From contig JAUCBJ010008437.1 in NCBI GenBank assembly GCA_032718475.1, forward strand, positions 46,892-110,891: a stretch of 64,000 nt of DNA, written 5' to 3'. Shown one piece after another: positions 12,611 through 23,251 of this stretch; the stretch's first letter is position 1, and each line of letters begins with the position of its first letter. The translations under genes and the position numbers were made by a program. Below the pieces are notes generated by a model. It saw nothing but the letters and a program-made list of their open reading frames with translations. It made no database searches and was not told where the DNA came from. Source of the stretch: Nemertoderma westbladi (lineage: Eukaryota; Xenacoelomorpha; Nemertodermatida; Nemertodermatidae).

Positions 12611-12750
12611 TACATACTTGTGTATAAAGTAGCATTTTACAGTGTAATGATCCGAGTGGCTTTGTTAAACGAACGAACGTTAGTGAGTGAGTGAAAATAA
12701 AGCCACGAGGATCAGAACACTAAAGTACTTTGCAACAAGTATGTATGTAG
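12611..12750. mobile_element. Palindromic MITE-like element
   Basis: The left arm (about 12611-12665) and right arm (about 12698-12750) are imperfect reverse complements. TACATACTTG pairs with CAAGTATGTA, and the GATCCGAGTGGCTTT segment pairs with AAAGCCACGAGGATC. The spacer of about 33 bases has GAACGAACG and GTGAGTGAGTG repeats. There is no coding capacity. It is consistent with a foldback element. Confidence 0.6.
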
Positions 12751-12756
12751 TTTTAT

Positions 12757-12990
12757 TACAAAATTTTAACATTACGAAATGATTGTATATACATTATAAG
12801 TTTTACGTGGTAACCAATGACGGCGTAAAGTAATGTCCACTAAGGGGACATTACTTAACTGATAACACCAAATACAATACTAAATGTACAGGCCAATACA
12901 ATGCTGTAATGTCTTCTAAAGTTGCATCTTAAGTGCTAAATAACAACTCGCTGTTAATATTAACGGCGTTGGAGTAATGTTAAAATTTTG
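12757..12990. mobile_element. Nested foldback element
   Basis: Outer arms AAAATTTTAACATTAC (about 12759-12774) and GTAATGTTAAAATTTT (about 12974-12989) are inverted. Inside lies a perfect 11-base hairpin, AAGTAATGTCC at 12828-12838 and GGACATTACTT at 12846-12856, with a 7-base loop. There is no coding frame. The nested symmetry suggests a MITE, but no target duplication is clear. Confidence 0.5.
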
Positions 12991-13350
12991 GAATAAAATA
13001 CGTATTAAATAATGTTTTATGTTGCCATGGTAACAAAAAAGAGACTTGTATTGGAAAGTTAGACTCTGGTCTTAGCAACTCGTAAGGAATTTGATCCGGA
13101 ATTGGTTTCTTTTTAAATAAAATGACAGTAACTATATTTAAAGTCAAATCGAACAATTTAGGAGAGAGGTTTCCAAAATTACTTACAACTACTGTATAAC
13201 TCTTTTTAACCAAGTTGGGGATGGATAATGTTGATAAGAGTTGGTCCTAGAAAATATGAAATTAAATTAAGTTGCAATTTGTTTGATGTTGAGCCTTATT
13301 TACGCCTATTTTGACTCGACTTCCAGCTTTGCGTTTCAAATTTCAAGCAA
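12991..13350. other. AT-rich spacer, no gene seen
   Basis: The stretch holds only short frames without family features, including a 77-codon minus frame ending near 12980. Confidence 0.5.
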
Positions 13351-13557
13351 TATGGGGGGCGTTCATAAAGTATGTCAACGCAAATTTTGCAGTTTTTTGA
13401 CCCCCCCCCCCCTCCTCTGTCACAAAGTGTCAAGCAAGCTCGACCCCCCCCCCCCCCCTCTGTCACAAAGTGTCAATCAAGCTCGACCTCCCCCCCCCTC
13501 CCCCTGTCACTGGCACAAAAAAGAAATTTTTCGTAAATTTATACCCCCCCCCCAGAC
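13351..13557. repeat. C-homopolymer tandem repeat with transposon-like start
   Basis: Three to four blocks of about 50-60 bases combine a run of 7-16 C with TCTGTCACAAAGTGTCAA and AAGCTCGAC. They follow the phrase GGGGGGCGTTCATAAAGTA at 13354. This combination (G-run, CGTTCATAAAGTA, then C-run) recalls ends of non-autonomous DNA transposons in animals. That is inference, because no opposite end was found. Proline-rich translations here are spurious. Confidence 0.5.
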
Positions 13558-14017
13558 GAAAAAAGATATTTTATTTCAATAATTTAATAATAGTTAGAAA
13601 GCACAATAGAAAGTGAAATATTTTGACTGAAGTAGTTCTTACTACATAAAAGCCTATAACTACATACTTTAGCAGCTTTAATCTACAGTACTGTACATTT
13701 ACAAGGCAGACTAGCTACAAGGCGATTAACAGTGGTGCTGTTACGATATATGGCGCTGTGTACCATTATCAGCCCGTTATACAGTATAAATATTTAGATA
13801 AGCCATAATGACGCGCAATCATATTTAGATAAGGAAAATAAAATATCCATATTCCTAAATCTTATCCATTTTGTACAGTATGTAGCATCACCTACGTAAT
13901 TTTGTAATAAAATATAAATAAATAATAATTACGGTAGCAAGTTTCCTATAGAAATCTTGATGCAAGCGTGCTGTTATGGTATTAATAGGATTAACCGTGT
14001 ATTTGCATTAATAGAGA

Positions 14018-15290
14018 GTGGAAATCAGAATGGGTTCCGTAAAGGTCGTGGGACCATGGAGCCCATTTTGGCACTTAGAAGGATAATTGAAGAGTTATCA
14101 AAAAAGAAAGACAGGCATCTGGCTGTTATCTTTGTTGACTTCTTCAAGGCCTTTGATTCAGTCTCTCGCTCACGTATGTTCAGCATACTTTCATTATATG
14201 GGATTCCTGATGAAATTATTGCAGCAATCAGATCAGTATACGATGGTTCGACAACATTTGTGTCTACTGTTGACGGTGACACAGAACCATTTGAAGTGTT
14301 ATGGGGCGTCCTCCAAGGAGACACACTTGCACCATTCTTGTTCATTATTGTGGTTGACTATGTTCTACGCACGTCCTTAGATCATTATAATGATGATGGG
14401 GTGATGATAACTCCACCTACTGGCTCCAGAAGTAAGTCGAGGAAATCCTGCCAAGTACCTAACTGATCTAGACTTTGCTGATGACTTAGGAGTACTCTGA
14501 GAATCATTAGAGGGAGCCCAACGGCTCCTCAGCTCATTAGAACATGCTGCTTCTAGTGTTGGTCTTTTTATTAACTCCAGAAAGACCAAAATTCTGACAG
14601 TTAACTTTGAAAGTCCTCAGCAAGTCTCTGATCGGATGAGCATAAGCTCAAAGGATGGTATGCTTGAGCATGTGGACGACTTCTGTTACCTGGGATCATG
14701 GATCCGGAAGTCAGGTGAGGACCTTCGAATACGTAAGGGAAAGGCATGGGCAGCCTTGAATAGGCTTTCCAGGATTTGGAAGTCACCGAGAATTAATCGG
14801 AAACTTAAGTTCCGATTATTTAGAGCAGCAGTAGTTCCAGTACTCCTCTACGGGAGTCCATGCTGGGCTCTAACTGCTGAGGACACCAAATCTCTGGATG
14901 GCACATTCACAAGAATGCTACGCCGGGTTCATTGTGTCAAGTATAATGCACACATCTCCAACCAGACACTATATAACATTGGAGGTGTCTCATTGGTTCC
15001 CCCAAGCTTGACACTAGAACAAAATCGCCTCCGCTTTGCAGGACATTGCTTTCGCCGTGAGGACCAGCCAGTGCATAATCTTGTACTTTGGCAGCCTCAT
15101 GGAGTGAATAAGCATGGTGGACAGCCCATGACTTTCTTGAGACGCATCTTAAAGGACACTGGCCTTAAAGATGCGGGTGATCTAGCAAATGTCATGGGTG
15201 ATAGGGAGTTGTGGCGGTGCAATTTTGTTGACAAGCCGGCACAGCATTCTTAAAAAAGCAGCTGCAATGCAGCATGCCGATCCTAGTAGT
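14018..15290 (+). pseudogene. LINE1 copy a: truncated RT and C-terminus
   Basis: The copy starts inside RT (GNQNGFRKGRGTMEPILALR) and runs through motif A (FVDFFKAFDSVSRSR), motif B (GVLQGDTLAPFLFI), the catalytic FADD and the C-terminal domain to PAQHS and the tail. It is broken twice relative to the copies at 38940 and 39890. A 4-base duplication (AAGTAAGT instead of AAGT, near 14432) shifts the frame, and TCA has become TGA at 14499-14501. From 14636 the frame is open to the stop at 15251. It is 5'-truncated and lacks its endonuclease. Confidence 0.92.
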
Positions 15291-17900
15291 GCATTAATTT
15301 CTGTTATATTTGCGCTAAATTAGATTGCGCGAAATTAAGTAACGCAACCATTACCATATATGGTAATAATTTGTGATTCTGGGAGGCATTAGGTTCACAA
15401 TCCGGCTTCCTTATTGGCCTAGCTATTCCAGGTTGGTCTAATGGGAGCGCGGATTGGGGAACCAATGAGATGATTATTGCATCATCCTCGATGAATCACC
15501 TATAAATTGGCTGTATTTCCGGTATGTGCCTCTCAGTCCATCTATCTTTCTCTCTTTCCAGTTACAGTTTTTCCATGTTTCTGTTTTGGACCCTATAGTT
15601 TGTTTCTTGCAATAATTCGCAATTTTTTAATTTCTGCTTTATTCTTTGCTGTATTTCTCAATCAATCTTAATGGTTACTGCAAATTACAATTTCGAACTA
15701 TGATTTCTACCCTTTGATTAATAGTTCTATGTGATTTAAGATGCGATAATCCCACGGGATTTTCTTTAGACTGTCAGACTGTTTGTGATTGCATGCGCCG
15801 CTATGGTAGCTATTCGTTCTAATGGAGGGCTAAGGTACCGGTAGGCGCGGCGGCCGCACCGGGTGGTAGCGACGAAGGGAGTGCGGATGATTCAAAGGTG
15901 GGAAAAGCTGGCGGGGGGTCACCTTTGCAGCTGGGGGTTAGTCAGTGTGGACGAAAGAGCGGTAGCCGGTACAGTAATAAGGGGCTGATGATCCAGATTT
16001 TGTCTCTATTTGTAGTGTTAGGGGGCAGGACTTGGGTTAGTTAGGAAGCCTATATTGTAGCCGGGAGAGGCCTTTATGTCTGACACTGCAAATTGCTAAT
16101 TGTAAACGAGAGTTAATTGTAGGTTTTCAATTGCATACTATACTGATATACTGATACGCTACTGTGTGGTTTTAGTGCGCTAGCTGACTGGTAGTCAACG
16201 CAGTACCGTATTATTAGCTGATTGCTACGCTGATTTGTGTGTTGCTAAGTGTGCGCCTGATTCTTGATTGTGAATATTTAGATAGGCGCCCTTTCCCTTG
16301 ATTGATTTCTATTTCTTAGTTTACGATAAATAATTGCGGATTAGGTCAAAATAATACGGTATTTAGGCTGTTGCTAGTGTAACCTGGTACGTAATAAATT
16401 AGAATTGCGTATTCTGGAACATTAGTAATTAGTACGCTGTTTCATATTTATGACTGTAATTAATTAATGTAAAATTAAGAATTTGTACGCAGCATAGCGG
16501 GGAGTAGTTAAAGTAATTATTTTGAGTACTGTAAACTATTCATGCTGGGCGGTTATTTGAAAATAGCGGGCAACAAGCTGATAGCAGTATCCAGTATACA
16601 GTAGTAAGCTGCTGGCCTAAAGCCAGCTGAAGGCAAGTTTAGACCCACATACAGTACCGGTCCCGAAAGGTCATCTCGTCACCTTTTGAGTTATTTAAAC
16701 ATTCTCACATTCACAAATTCCGTTAGGGAACCCCAGTATTGCGATTAGACGACAAGTGAACACTCTGAGTGTAAGCCTCTAACACTTGTTTTAAGTAGCC
16801 TAGGGAGCCGTCTCAGGTTTATTGTTTTGGTTATTCCCGCATGGCTCATAGATTCGAACAGTTAGCTTTCTATCGAGCGATCGGTAGAGAAAGGAACAAG
16901 CGATTTGCAGGAGCCGTATAAAATTAGTAAAATATATTAGCGGACGGCAGGTTAGCGCCATCCAGCGGTAAGAAGCAGTTTTGTGTTTAGCGGTAATATA
17001 GCAGTAATAACGCGCTCCTGATCGCCCCTGTTTAACAGTCAGACATAATTTATTTGCTGTTGCCTGCAACAGCAAAGAGTGTTTACTAATCGCAATACAG
17101 TAGTACTTTTAGACTGTTAGGTTAGTATACTGTTTTACTTGCTGTTACTTCATAACAGTAAGACATATTTTGTTTTGCTGTACTACATACAGTAAGGTAT
17201 ACAGTAGTGCATTCTAATCGCAAATACAGCAGTTCATTAGGCCGTTAGGGCAAAATGTAAATTAGTAAGTTTAAAAATTTTAGCCAGGTTTGTGAGAATT
17301 CAGTTTTGGTCAAAATTGTTTTATAATAAAATCTAGAGTTTTGTACCGGTATGTTAGATAACCGCTTAGTTGTTTTATACCATCTGGAGATACATGGCGA
17401 GACGGAGCTTCTGAGTTTGGGGTTTGTGTGGGCCTGCGGGTTTGGTTTGCAATCAGCGAAGAGCCTGAAACTTTGGACGCGGACGTGGAATCTCACAGCA
17501 AACAAGGTTAGTTGTTCTGTTGGTACCATTGTATTTATGGAAGCAGTAAAAAATTACTGGTTGTTTAACTGCGAAACTGAACTCAATTTATTAGTTAGGA
17601 TAGTTAGGTTTAGCTGGCCATGGTTTTTTGAATCGCTCAGTTAGAGAGAGAGAGAGTGAGAGTGTCGCAACCTGAAGGTGTAGCCACGCGCTAGTGGATA
17701 CATATAATAATTAAAAATAAAATTACGTCGATTTAGAGCTATATATATAAAATTAGAAATATTTGGGTGACTAATTCATTTTTGAATATTTTGAATTAGA
17801 TTCAGAAACTATTTTGTATTTTGTATCGTATTTTCGATTAAATTAATATATCTCGAATTTTGCGAGATTTTAGCCGGAAGGCAAATTATATACTTAGACA
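15291..17900. other. Long non-coding region with promoter-like block
   Basis: No convincing gene is seen. At 15400-15520 there are ATTGG/CCAAT motifs followed by CTATAAATT and a TCAGTCC-like start about 30 bases later, which looks like a polymerase II promoter or part of an LTR. A GA microsatellite lies at 17643-17665. Several AT-rich segments repeat ACAGTAAG-like words around 17100-17230. The 5' LTR of BEL1 should lie in this interval, but no second LTR copy is present to define it. Confidence 0.45.
15495..15510 (+). promoter_or_regulatory. TATA-like box with upstream CCAAT motifs
   Basis: CCTATAAATTGG is preceded by inverted and direct CCAAT elements within 100 bases. No coding region follows at a useful distance. 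It may be a retrotransposon LTR promoter. Confidence 0.3.
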
Positions 17901-18080
17901 ATGAGTGTCTCAGAGAAGGAGGCACTAGAGGACAGCTATGAGACGGCGGCTGGACCACCGACTGACGATAGTGTCAATATAACTGTTGACGACTATGACG
18001 ACGCAGCGAGTGACGCTGACGTAAGTGAACAGGAGGACGAGACAGTAACCAGTGAGGAAGAGCAAGGTGAACAGTATTAG
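17901..18080 (+). CDS. Small acidic ORF at the start of BEL1 gag
   Basis: An ATG at 17901 opens a 59-codon frame ending TAG at 18080. Of the 59 residues 21 are Asp or Glu. It sits directly upstream of the BEL1 gag frames. The next gag frame can be read upstream to here in another phase, so this may be the gag N-terminus separated by a single-base indel. No known domain is recognised. It could also be a genuine leader peptide. Confidence 0.4.
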   Translation: MSVSEKEALEDSYETAAGPPTDDSVNITVDDYDDAASDADVSEQEDETVTSEEEQGEQY

Positions 18081-18130
18081 GATCCCCTACCACTACTGTA
18101 AGGAAGGATTGCACAGCAGCCCGGCCAGAG

Positions 18131-19562
18131 GTGAGTGATAGGGAAGGTAGCATATCAGAAGCAAGAGGCCGGAGCAGACCTGTGGTTTCCAGACCTGTGG
18201 GTATGGTAAGTGCCGTGGCCCCAGCGGCTGTAAGGAGTACCCATAGTTCCCGAAATAATCCCTCAAGTCCACCGAGTGTGAGTCAGGTAAGCGAGAGAGA
18301 ACTGGACATCGCGATAAAAAAGAAACTTCGTGCGCATGCTGGACTTATAATCCGGACGACGGACAAGGTAAGGAAGATGCTAGCCGACTCTGGTAACATC
18401 GGAAGGGAAGGGTTAGTAGAGATTAGAAAGGGATACAACTCAGCGTTATTTAAGCAGATGGAGGAGCTTGCAGTCCTTGCGAAGAGAGCAGTAGAGTCCC
18501 AGTCGAGCAACGTAGTGACGAGGGTTTACAACAGGGCTTTAGGGGCTTTGTAGTCGACGAGTAAGGACAGAAAACTGGTTGCTATGGGCATCACAAGTGC
18601 ATGCGACTCAGGTAAGCGACGCGGAGTCGAGGAACTTAGTAGAGCAGGAAGAGACCCAAGACAAGGAAGAGCAATGGTATCAGAGGGAAGTTACCAGCTG
18701 GCTGATGCAGAGTGGAGTGGTGGTACCGGGTCAGGTGCTACCGACGACGGAGAACATCCAACAGAGGACGTTAACTCCACCTGATGACGCATCTAGAGAC
18801 AGTGGCGATTCTCAGGTTAGTCAGCGCGAGGGAAGGTTATATGAGTTAGATCCCTTGTTTCTCACAACTCGGCGGAGGAGAGAAGACGCCAACTAGACGA
18901 ACAACAGGCAGAGGTCTTGCATGCATCGGAGGCACGGAAGGAGGCCGAACGAGAACGGGAGCGCACACGGAAGTTAGACGCAAAGCTGTGCGAGTTGGAG
19001 GATATAAGTAAGCGTGAGCAAGCCGAATGCGAACAGGAAGAACGCAAACTCAAATTCGAGCGCGAACGCGAAGAACGCGAACTCCAACTCAAGCGTGAAC
19101 GCAAAGAATGCGAACTCCAACTCGAGCGCGAACGCGAACGGAAGGAGCGCGAACTCCAGCTCGAACGCGAGCGCGAAGCCAAGGAATGCAAACAAAGGAG
19201 ACGCGAACTTCAACTCGAATTCGAGCGCGAAAGGGAACGACACGCATTGTACGAAGAGAAGGCGCGACTGGAAGAAGAGAGCGCAGTGCGACTCGCGAGG
19301 GAAGAAGAACAACACAAACTGGTGCAATTGGAAAGTGCGAGACTAAACTTAGAGAGTGAAGAACGGACCAGGAAGGCGAATGAAATCACCGAGAAGGGGA
19401 TGCGAATGATCGAAGAATGTGGGGCGAGTGTAGGTACCGAGTTGCGAGAACTGTTCGCACAGCGGAAGGCCGAACAGGAGGCGAGAACTCCGACTATACG
19501 CGAGTCGACGACGACCAGAATTCCTATACCCGGACCAGCTATTACGAGTACTCGGCTCGCTA
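18131..19562 (+). pseudogene. BEL1 gag N-terminal half with long coiled coil, frameshifted
   Basis: Successive frames at 18131-18553, 18579-18896 and 18868-19562 continue each other in different phases. The first carries a Ser/Arg-rich segment and then a helical stretch (LDIAIKKKLRAHAGLIIR). The last is an almost uninterrupted Glu/Arg/Lys coiled coil of about 150 residues with repeated ERERE-type words, followed by a Pro/Thr-rich tail. Position before a DUF1759-type segment, zinc knuckles and pol identifies it as structural gag of a BEL/Pao element. The frame ends at 19562 because the Gypsy element begins there. The same frame resumes at 24892. At least two indels make it inactive. Confidence 0.75.
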
Positions 19563-19742
19563 TGTAGCGCCCCAAAAGGATCTAACAGACTTCTGCACCT
19601 CTTAGCAACTGACTTATACCGGTACTGATAATTCAGTAATTATACTGCACTGTTGTGTCTGTTAGTCAGTAGATTTTTGTTAACATTATATTATATTATT
19701 TGTGTGCAAGGATTTTTTATGTTGGATTATCCTCGCCCCACA
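19563..19742 (+). repeat. Gypsy 5' LTR
   Basis: This 180-base repeat starts TGTAGCGCCCC and ends GCCCCACA. It contains an AT-rich segment (ATTATATTATATTATTTG) that could hold promoter or polyadenylation signals. It matches 24713-24891. Confidence 0.93.
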
Positions 19743-19744
19743 AT

Positions 19745-19759
19745 TGGTGAATCAGACTC
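19745..19759 (+). other. Candidate primer-binding site of the Gypsy element
   Basis: TGGTGAATCAGACTC begins two bases after the 5' LTR. TGG fits the complement of a tRNA 3' CCA. The tRNA species is not identified. Confidence 0.45.
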
Positions 19760-19784
19760 TAACTGAACCTTTCGCAACCGCACT

Positions 19785-20546
19785 ATGGCCCAACTGGTCC
19801 TTACTGAGGAGCAACTCGACGCACTCGCAAAAACCCTCGCTAACCGGGTACCTCCTAGCAGCGCAGATACTTCAAGCCTTACTGGACCGTATGTCACAGC
19901 CGTTGCACTAAAACTGCCTGTTTTCTGGACAGCTGACCCGGAGGTATGGTTTGTGTAGGCTGAGGCACAGTTTGTCTCCTGTGCGCCTGCCATCACTGCT
20001 GACCAGACTAAGTTCAACCACGTTGTTTCTGCACTTGACAATTCGACCGCAGTCGAAGTCCATGCACTGCTCCTCAACCCACCCGCCATTGGCCGCTACG
20101 ATGCCCTGAAGACTGCACTAATCAAAGCGTTTGGTAAAACGCAGGCTGTTAAGGACAATGAACAGCTCAACCTTCATGGACATGGACCTTCCGCACTGCT
20201 GCGTCGCATGAAGGGACTTAACGCTGATCCGGAAACAATTTTTTGCGCACTTGTCTTAGCCCAACTTCCCATGGATGTCCGTCGTGTCCTCGCTGCCACA
20301 GCTACAGCTGACCTTGACGACCTGGCCAGGGAAGCTGACCGGATTGTGCAGGCTGGCCAGTTCAACACCGGTTCTGTCGCTGCTGCCACCCGCCAACCTC
20401 AGCAGATGCAGAAGAACCTCTGCTACTTCCACAACCGATTTGGTAATAAGGCCCGCAACTGTGACCGAGACAGGTGTCCCATGGCCCACCTACTGCCAGC
20501 CAAAACACCCAAACTGGCTGCGGGAAACGCATTGGCCGGCCGCTAG
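19785..20546 (+). pseudogene. gag: Gypsy gag with CHCC-like zinc motif
   Basis: ATG at 19785 opens the frame (MAQLVLTEEQLDALAK). A central capsid-like helical region follows (ALLLNPPAIGRYDALKTALI). A zinc-binding segment, CYFHNRFGNKARNCDRDRC, lies near the C-terminus and has the C-x3-H-FG-x-KA-x-C type spacing seen in CsRn1/Kabuki-like gags rather than the usual CCHC. TAG at 19956-19958 interrupts the frame once where a glutamine codon would be the simplest ancestor. The frame ends TAG at 20544-20546, 73 bases into an overlap with pol in the -1 phase. Gag would package the element RNA in cytoplasmic particles. Confidence 0.88.
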
Positions 20547-20561
20547 TGGCAGCGGTCGGCC
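20522..20561 (+). promoter_or_regulatory. -1 programmed ribosomal frameshift signal at Gypsy gag/pol
   Basis: The heptamer GGGAAAC at 20522-20528 is in the right register for gag (..G GGA AAC). A 5-base spacer follows. Then comes an 11-pair stem, GGCCGGCCGCT at 20534-20544 with AGCGGTCGGCC at 20551-20561, one pair being G-U in RNA, around a 6-base loop. Slipping one base back moves gag ribosomes into the pol frame, which is open here from before 20474. The hairpin overlaps the gag stop. All elements of a standard retroviral-type signal are present. Confidence 0.85.
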
Positions 20562-22180
20562 CATCTCCCTTGCCCACGTTTTCCACATCGCTTTCATTCC
20601 CTACAGAGAATGTTTCTAAGACTTTCTCTAGCGCCCTCACCATGAAGAGCGGGGCCATGACGGTGTGGGACTGGCGATCTGGCTGCATGTTTCTTGTTGA
20701 CTCTGGTGCTGATGAGAGCGTTTACCCTGCCTCCACCAATGACCGCCATGGTACTCACTCTGCGGACCTCATTGCTGCAAATGGTTCAATTATCCGCACA
20801 TATGGCAAACGGGATATCTCCCTCATACTCGGAAACAACCGCACTTTTGTCCAGAGCTTCTGGATTGCAGAGGTGACACAGCCCATCCTCGGTGCAGATT
20901 TTTTTATAACTAATCGCCTAGCCATCGACCTTGCTGGCCGCCAACTCCTCAGTCTTGACCATCTCCAGCCAATCCCCGCTAAGGCGGCCCGCCCAACTCA
21001 AGTCAGTGGACTTCATCTTGTCCGCTCCGGTTTCGAGGCCATACTGGATGATTTCCCAGAACTACTTATTCCACGTTTCCGGCCGGATGACCCTGTCAGG
21101 CACAACACGGAGCACCACATTGTCACTGAGGGCCCACCAGTACATGCGCGCGCACGTCGCCTCGATGGTGAGAAATTGACCATCGCCAAGGTGGAGTTTG
21201 ATGAGATGGAACGCCTCGGTATTGTCCACCGCTCTGCCTCACCATGGTCATCTCCTCTCAACATCGCCCCGAAAGCCAGTGGTGGGTGGCGACCATGCGG
21301 TGACTACAGGCGTCTTAATGACATTACCATCGATGACCGCTACCCGCTTCCCCACCTTCGGGATTTCAACAATATCCTTGCAGTTAAGCGTTTTTTCTCT
21401 GTCATCGACCTCGTCCGGGGTTTTCACCATATCCCCATGCATGCTGATGATATTGCCAAGACTGCCATCATTACGCCTTTCGGTCTCTATGAGTTCTTAT
21501 GCATGCCCTTTGGCCTAAAGAATGCAGCACAAGAGCACAAGCGTTTCAACGGCTGATGGATGGGATATTGCAAGGCATTGATTACGTTTTCGTCTACTTA
21601 GACGACATCCTCGTCTCGAGCAGCACAGCTGAGGAGCATGCTGAGCACCTGCGCCAGGTATTCCGTCTGCTTGCTGCAAACGGCCTCGTTGTGAACCGCC
21701 GTAAGAGCCTCTTCGGGGAGTTGGAGCTGCAATACCTCGGCCACCTCGTCTCTACCACTGGAATCTCTCCACTCCCATCACGTGTCGATGCCATCATCAA
21801 TGTCCCCATCCCTACCTCAAAGCTTGAGCTCCAGCGTTTCCTTGGTATGATCAATTTCTACCGTCGGTTCATCCCTTTCCTCGCCTCCAAGCTGAACCCA
21901 CTCCATGAGGCCACTGCTGGAAAGGGACAGTCCATTACCTGGACCTACGCCTGCAATGAGGCTTTTGTGGCAGCCAAGTCTGCCCTAGCAGATGCCATAC
22001 TGCTCCACCACCCTGACCCATCCGTACCCACATCAGTCACTGTTGATGCCTCTAACAACAGTGTCGGTGCGGAGCTTGCCCAACTTCAGAAGTGCACCTG
22101 GAAGCCAATAAGTTTTTTCTCGCGAAAGCTTTCTGCCGCAGAAAAAAACTATAGCACTTTCGACCGGGAACTGCTGGGAA
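20562..22180 (+). pseudogene. pol: Gypsy pol: protease, RT and partial RNase H
   Basis: The pol frame contains the aspartic protease active site (FLVDSGADESVYP, near 20690), then RT: the finger segment with WSSPLNIAPKASGGWRPCGD, motif A (FFSVIDLVRGFHHIPM), CMPFGLKNAAQ, the catalytic YLDD (near 21598) and RNase H (VTVDASNNSVGAEL, STFDREL). Two lesions are visible. An exact 8-base tandem duplication, AGCACAAG at 21526-21533 and 21534-21541, shifts the frame between CMPFGLKNAAQ and the AFQRLMDG segment. At about 22175-22182 roughly 30 residues of RNase H (the TDHKPL-containing part) are deleted. The product would make cDNA from element RNA, but this copy cannot. Confidence 0.92.
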
Positions 22181-23251
22181 CCCCTCGTTTATGCCTTCTC
22201 CAGTGATTCCAACCGCTCACCAGGCCAGACTCGTCATCTCTCACTTATTGCTGAATACACAACAGATGTACGGCACATCAGCGGTAAAGGAAACATCATT
22301 GCAGACACACTCTCCCGAGCAGTATGTGCCTCTGCTGCCATTGCCCTCCAAACTATTGACTATACCAAGTTAGCTGCTGACCAAGGGTGCGAAGAGATCA
22401 ATGCCTACCGCACAGCCATTACTGGCCTGACACTTGTTGATGTCCAACTGACAAACAATATCTCCATCCTATGCGATACCTCCACCGGCAAACCACACCC
22501 TATTGTCCCAGCAACATGAACCCATCGTATATTTGGTGCAATTCATGGACTCTCCCACCCAGGGCCTCGACCCACACAGCACGCCATATCTGCCCGTTTC
22601 GTTTGGCATGGACTCAAGCATGATGTGCGCCGCTGGTGCCGTGAGTGCCACCCGTGCCAGGCGTCAAAGGTCACCCAACATGTGCATGCACCCGTGACTC
22701 AATGCCCACCTCCAGAGAAACGTTTCGGCAGTTTGCATGTCGACCTCGTTGGACCTCTTCCAGAGTCTGAGGGCAATGTCTACCTCTTCACAATAATAGA
22801 CCTCTTCATACGCTGGCCTGAGGCCATACCAATCACCAATAGCGAGACTGTGAAGTGTGTTCGCTCCCTCATCCGCGGCTGGATATCCCGCTTTGGTATT
22901 CCAAACGACATCACATCTGACCGTGGCCCTCAATTTACAAGCTGCCTCTGGTCCGAACTCGGAGCAACACTCGGCATCTCAACCAGCAACACAACTGCCT
23001 ACCACCCTGCAGCCAATGGTATGGTGGAGCGGCTGCACTGACACCTGAAAGCAGCACTGAAGGCACGCCTAACCAGACACAATTGGATGGATGAACTACC
23101 CCTTGTCCTACTCGGCATTCGTACTGCCTGGCGCGAGGGCACTAATGCATCAGCAGCTGAGCTTGTCTATGGCACAGCCCTGCGTGTGCCAGGTGAGTTT
23201 GTGCCAGATACCTCGTGTGCCACAGCCCCATCTGACTCTTTCCTCCGCCAC
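22181..23251 (+). pseudogene. pol: Gypsy pol: RNase H end and integrase catalytic core
   Basis: The frame resumes with PLVYAFSSDSNRSP (RNase H end), DTLSR, then a zinc-binding H-H-C-C segment (CRECHPCQASK) and an integrase core with the three acidic residues in HVDLVGPL, TSDRGPQFTS and YHPAANGMVERLH. TGA stops at 22517-22519 and 23039-23041 interrupt it. The second stands where arginine is usual in this family, so CGA to TGA decay is likely. The frame is cut at about 23251 by an antisense LINE1, and the C-terminal domain follows at 24288. Confidence 0.92.

Noticed and set aside
15291-17900. LTR of BEL1
   Set aside because: A promoter-like block is present but no second copy exists in the window, so no LTR can be defined.
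18862-19575. Ser/Arg-rich and Phe/Ala-rich minus frames
   Set aside because: They are shadows of the Glu/Arg coiled coil of BEL1 gag.
20508-20514. CCCAAAC as the frameshift heptamer
   Set aside because: In gag register it reads CCC AAA C, so it is out of phase for the usual X XXY YYZ slip. GGGAAAC at 20522 is in phase.
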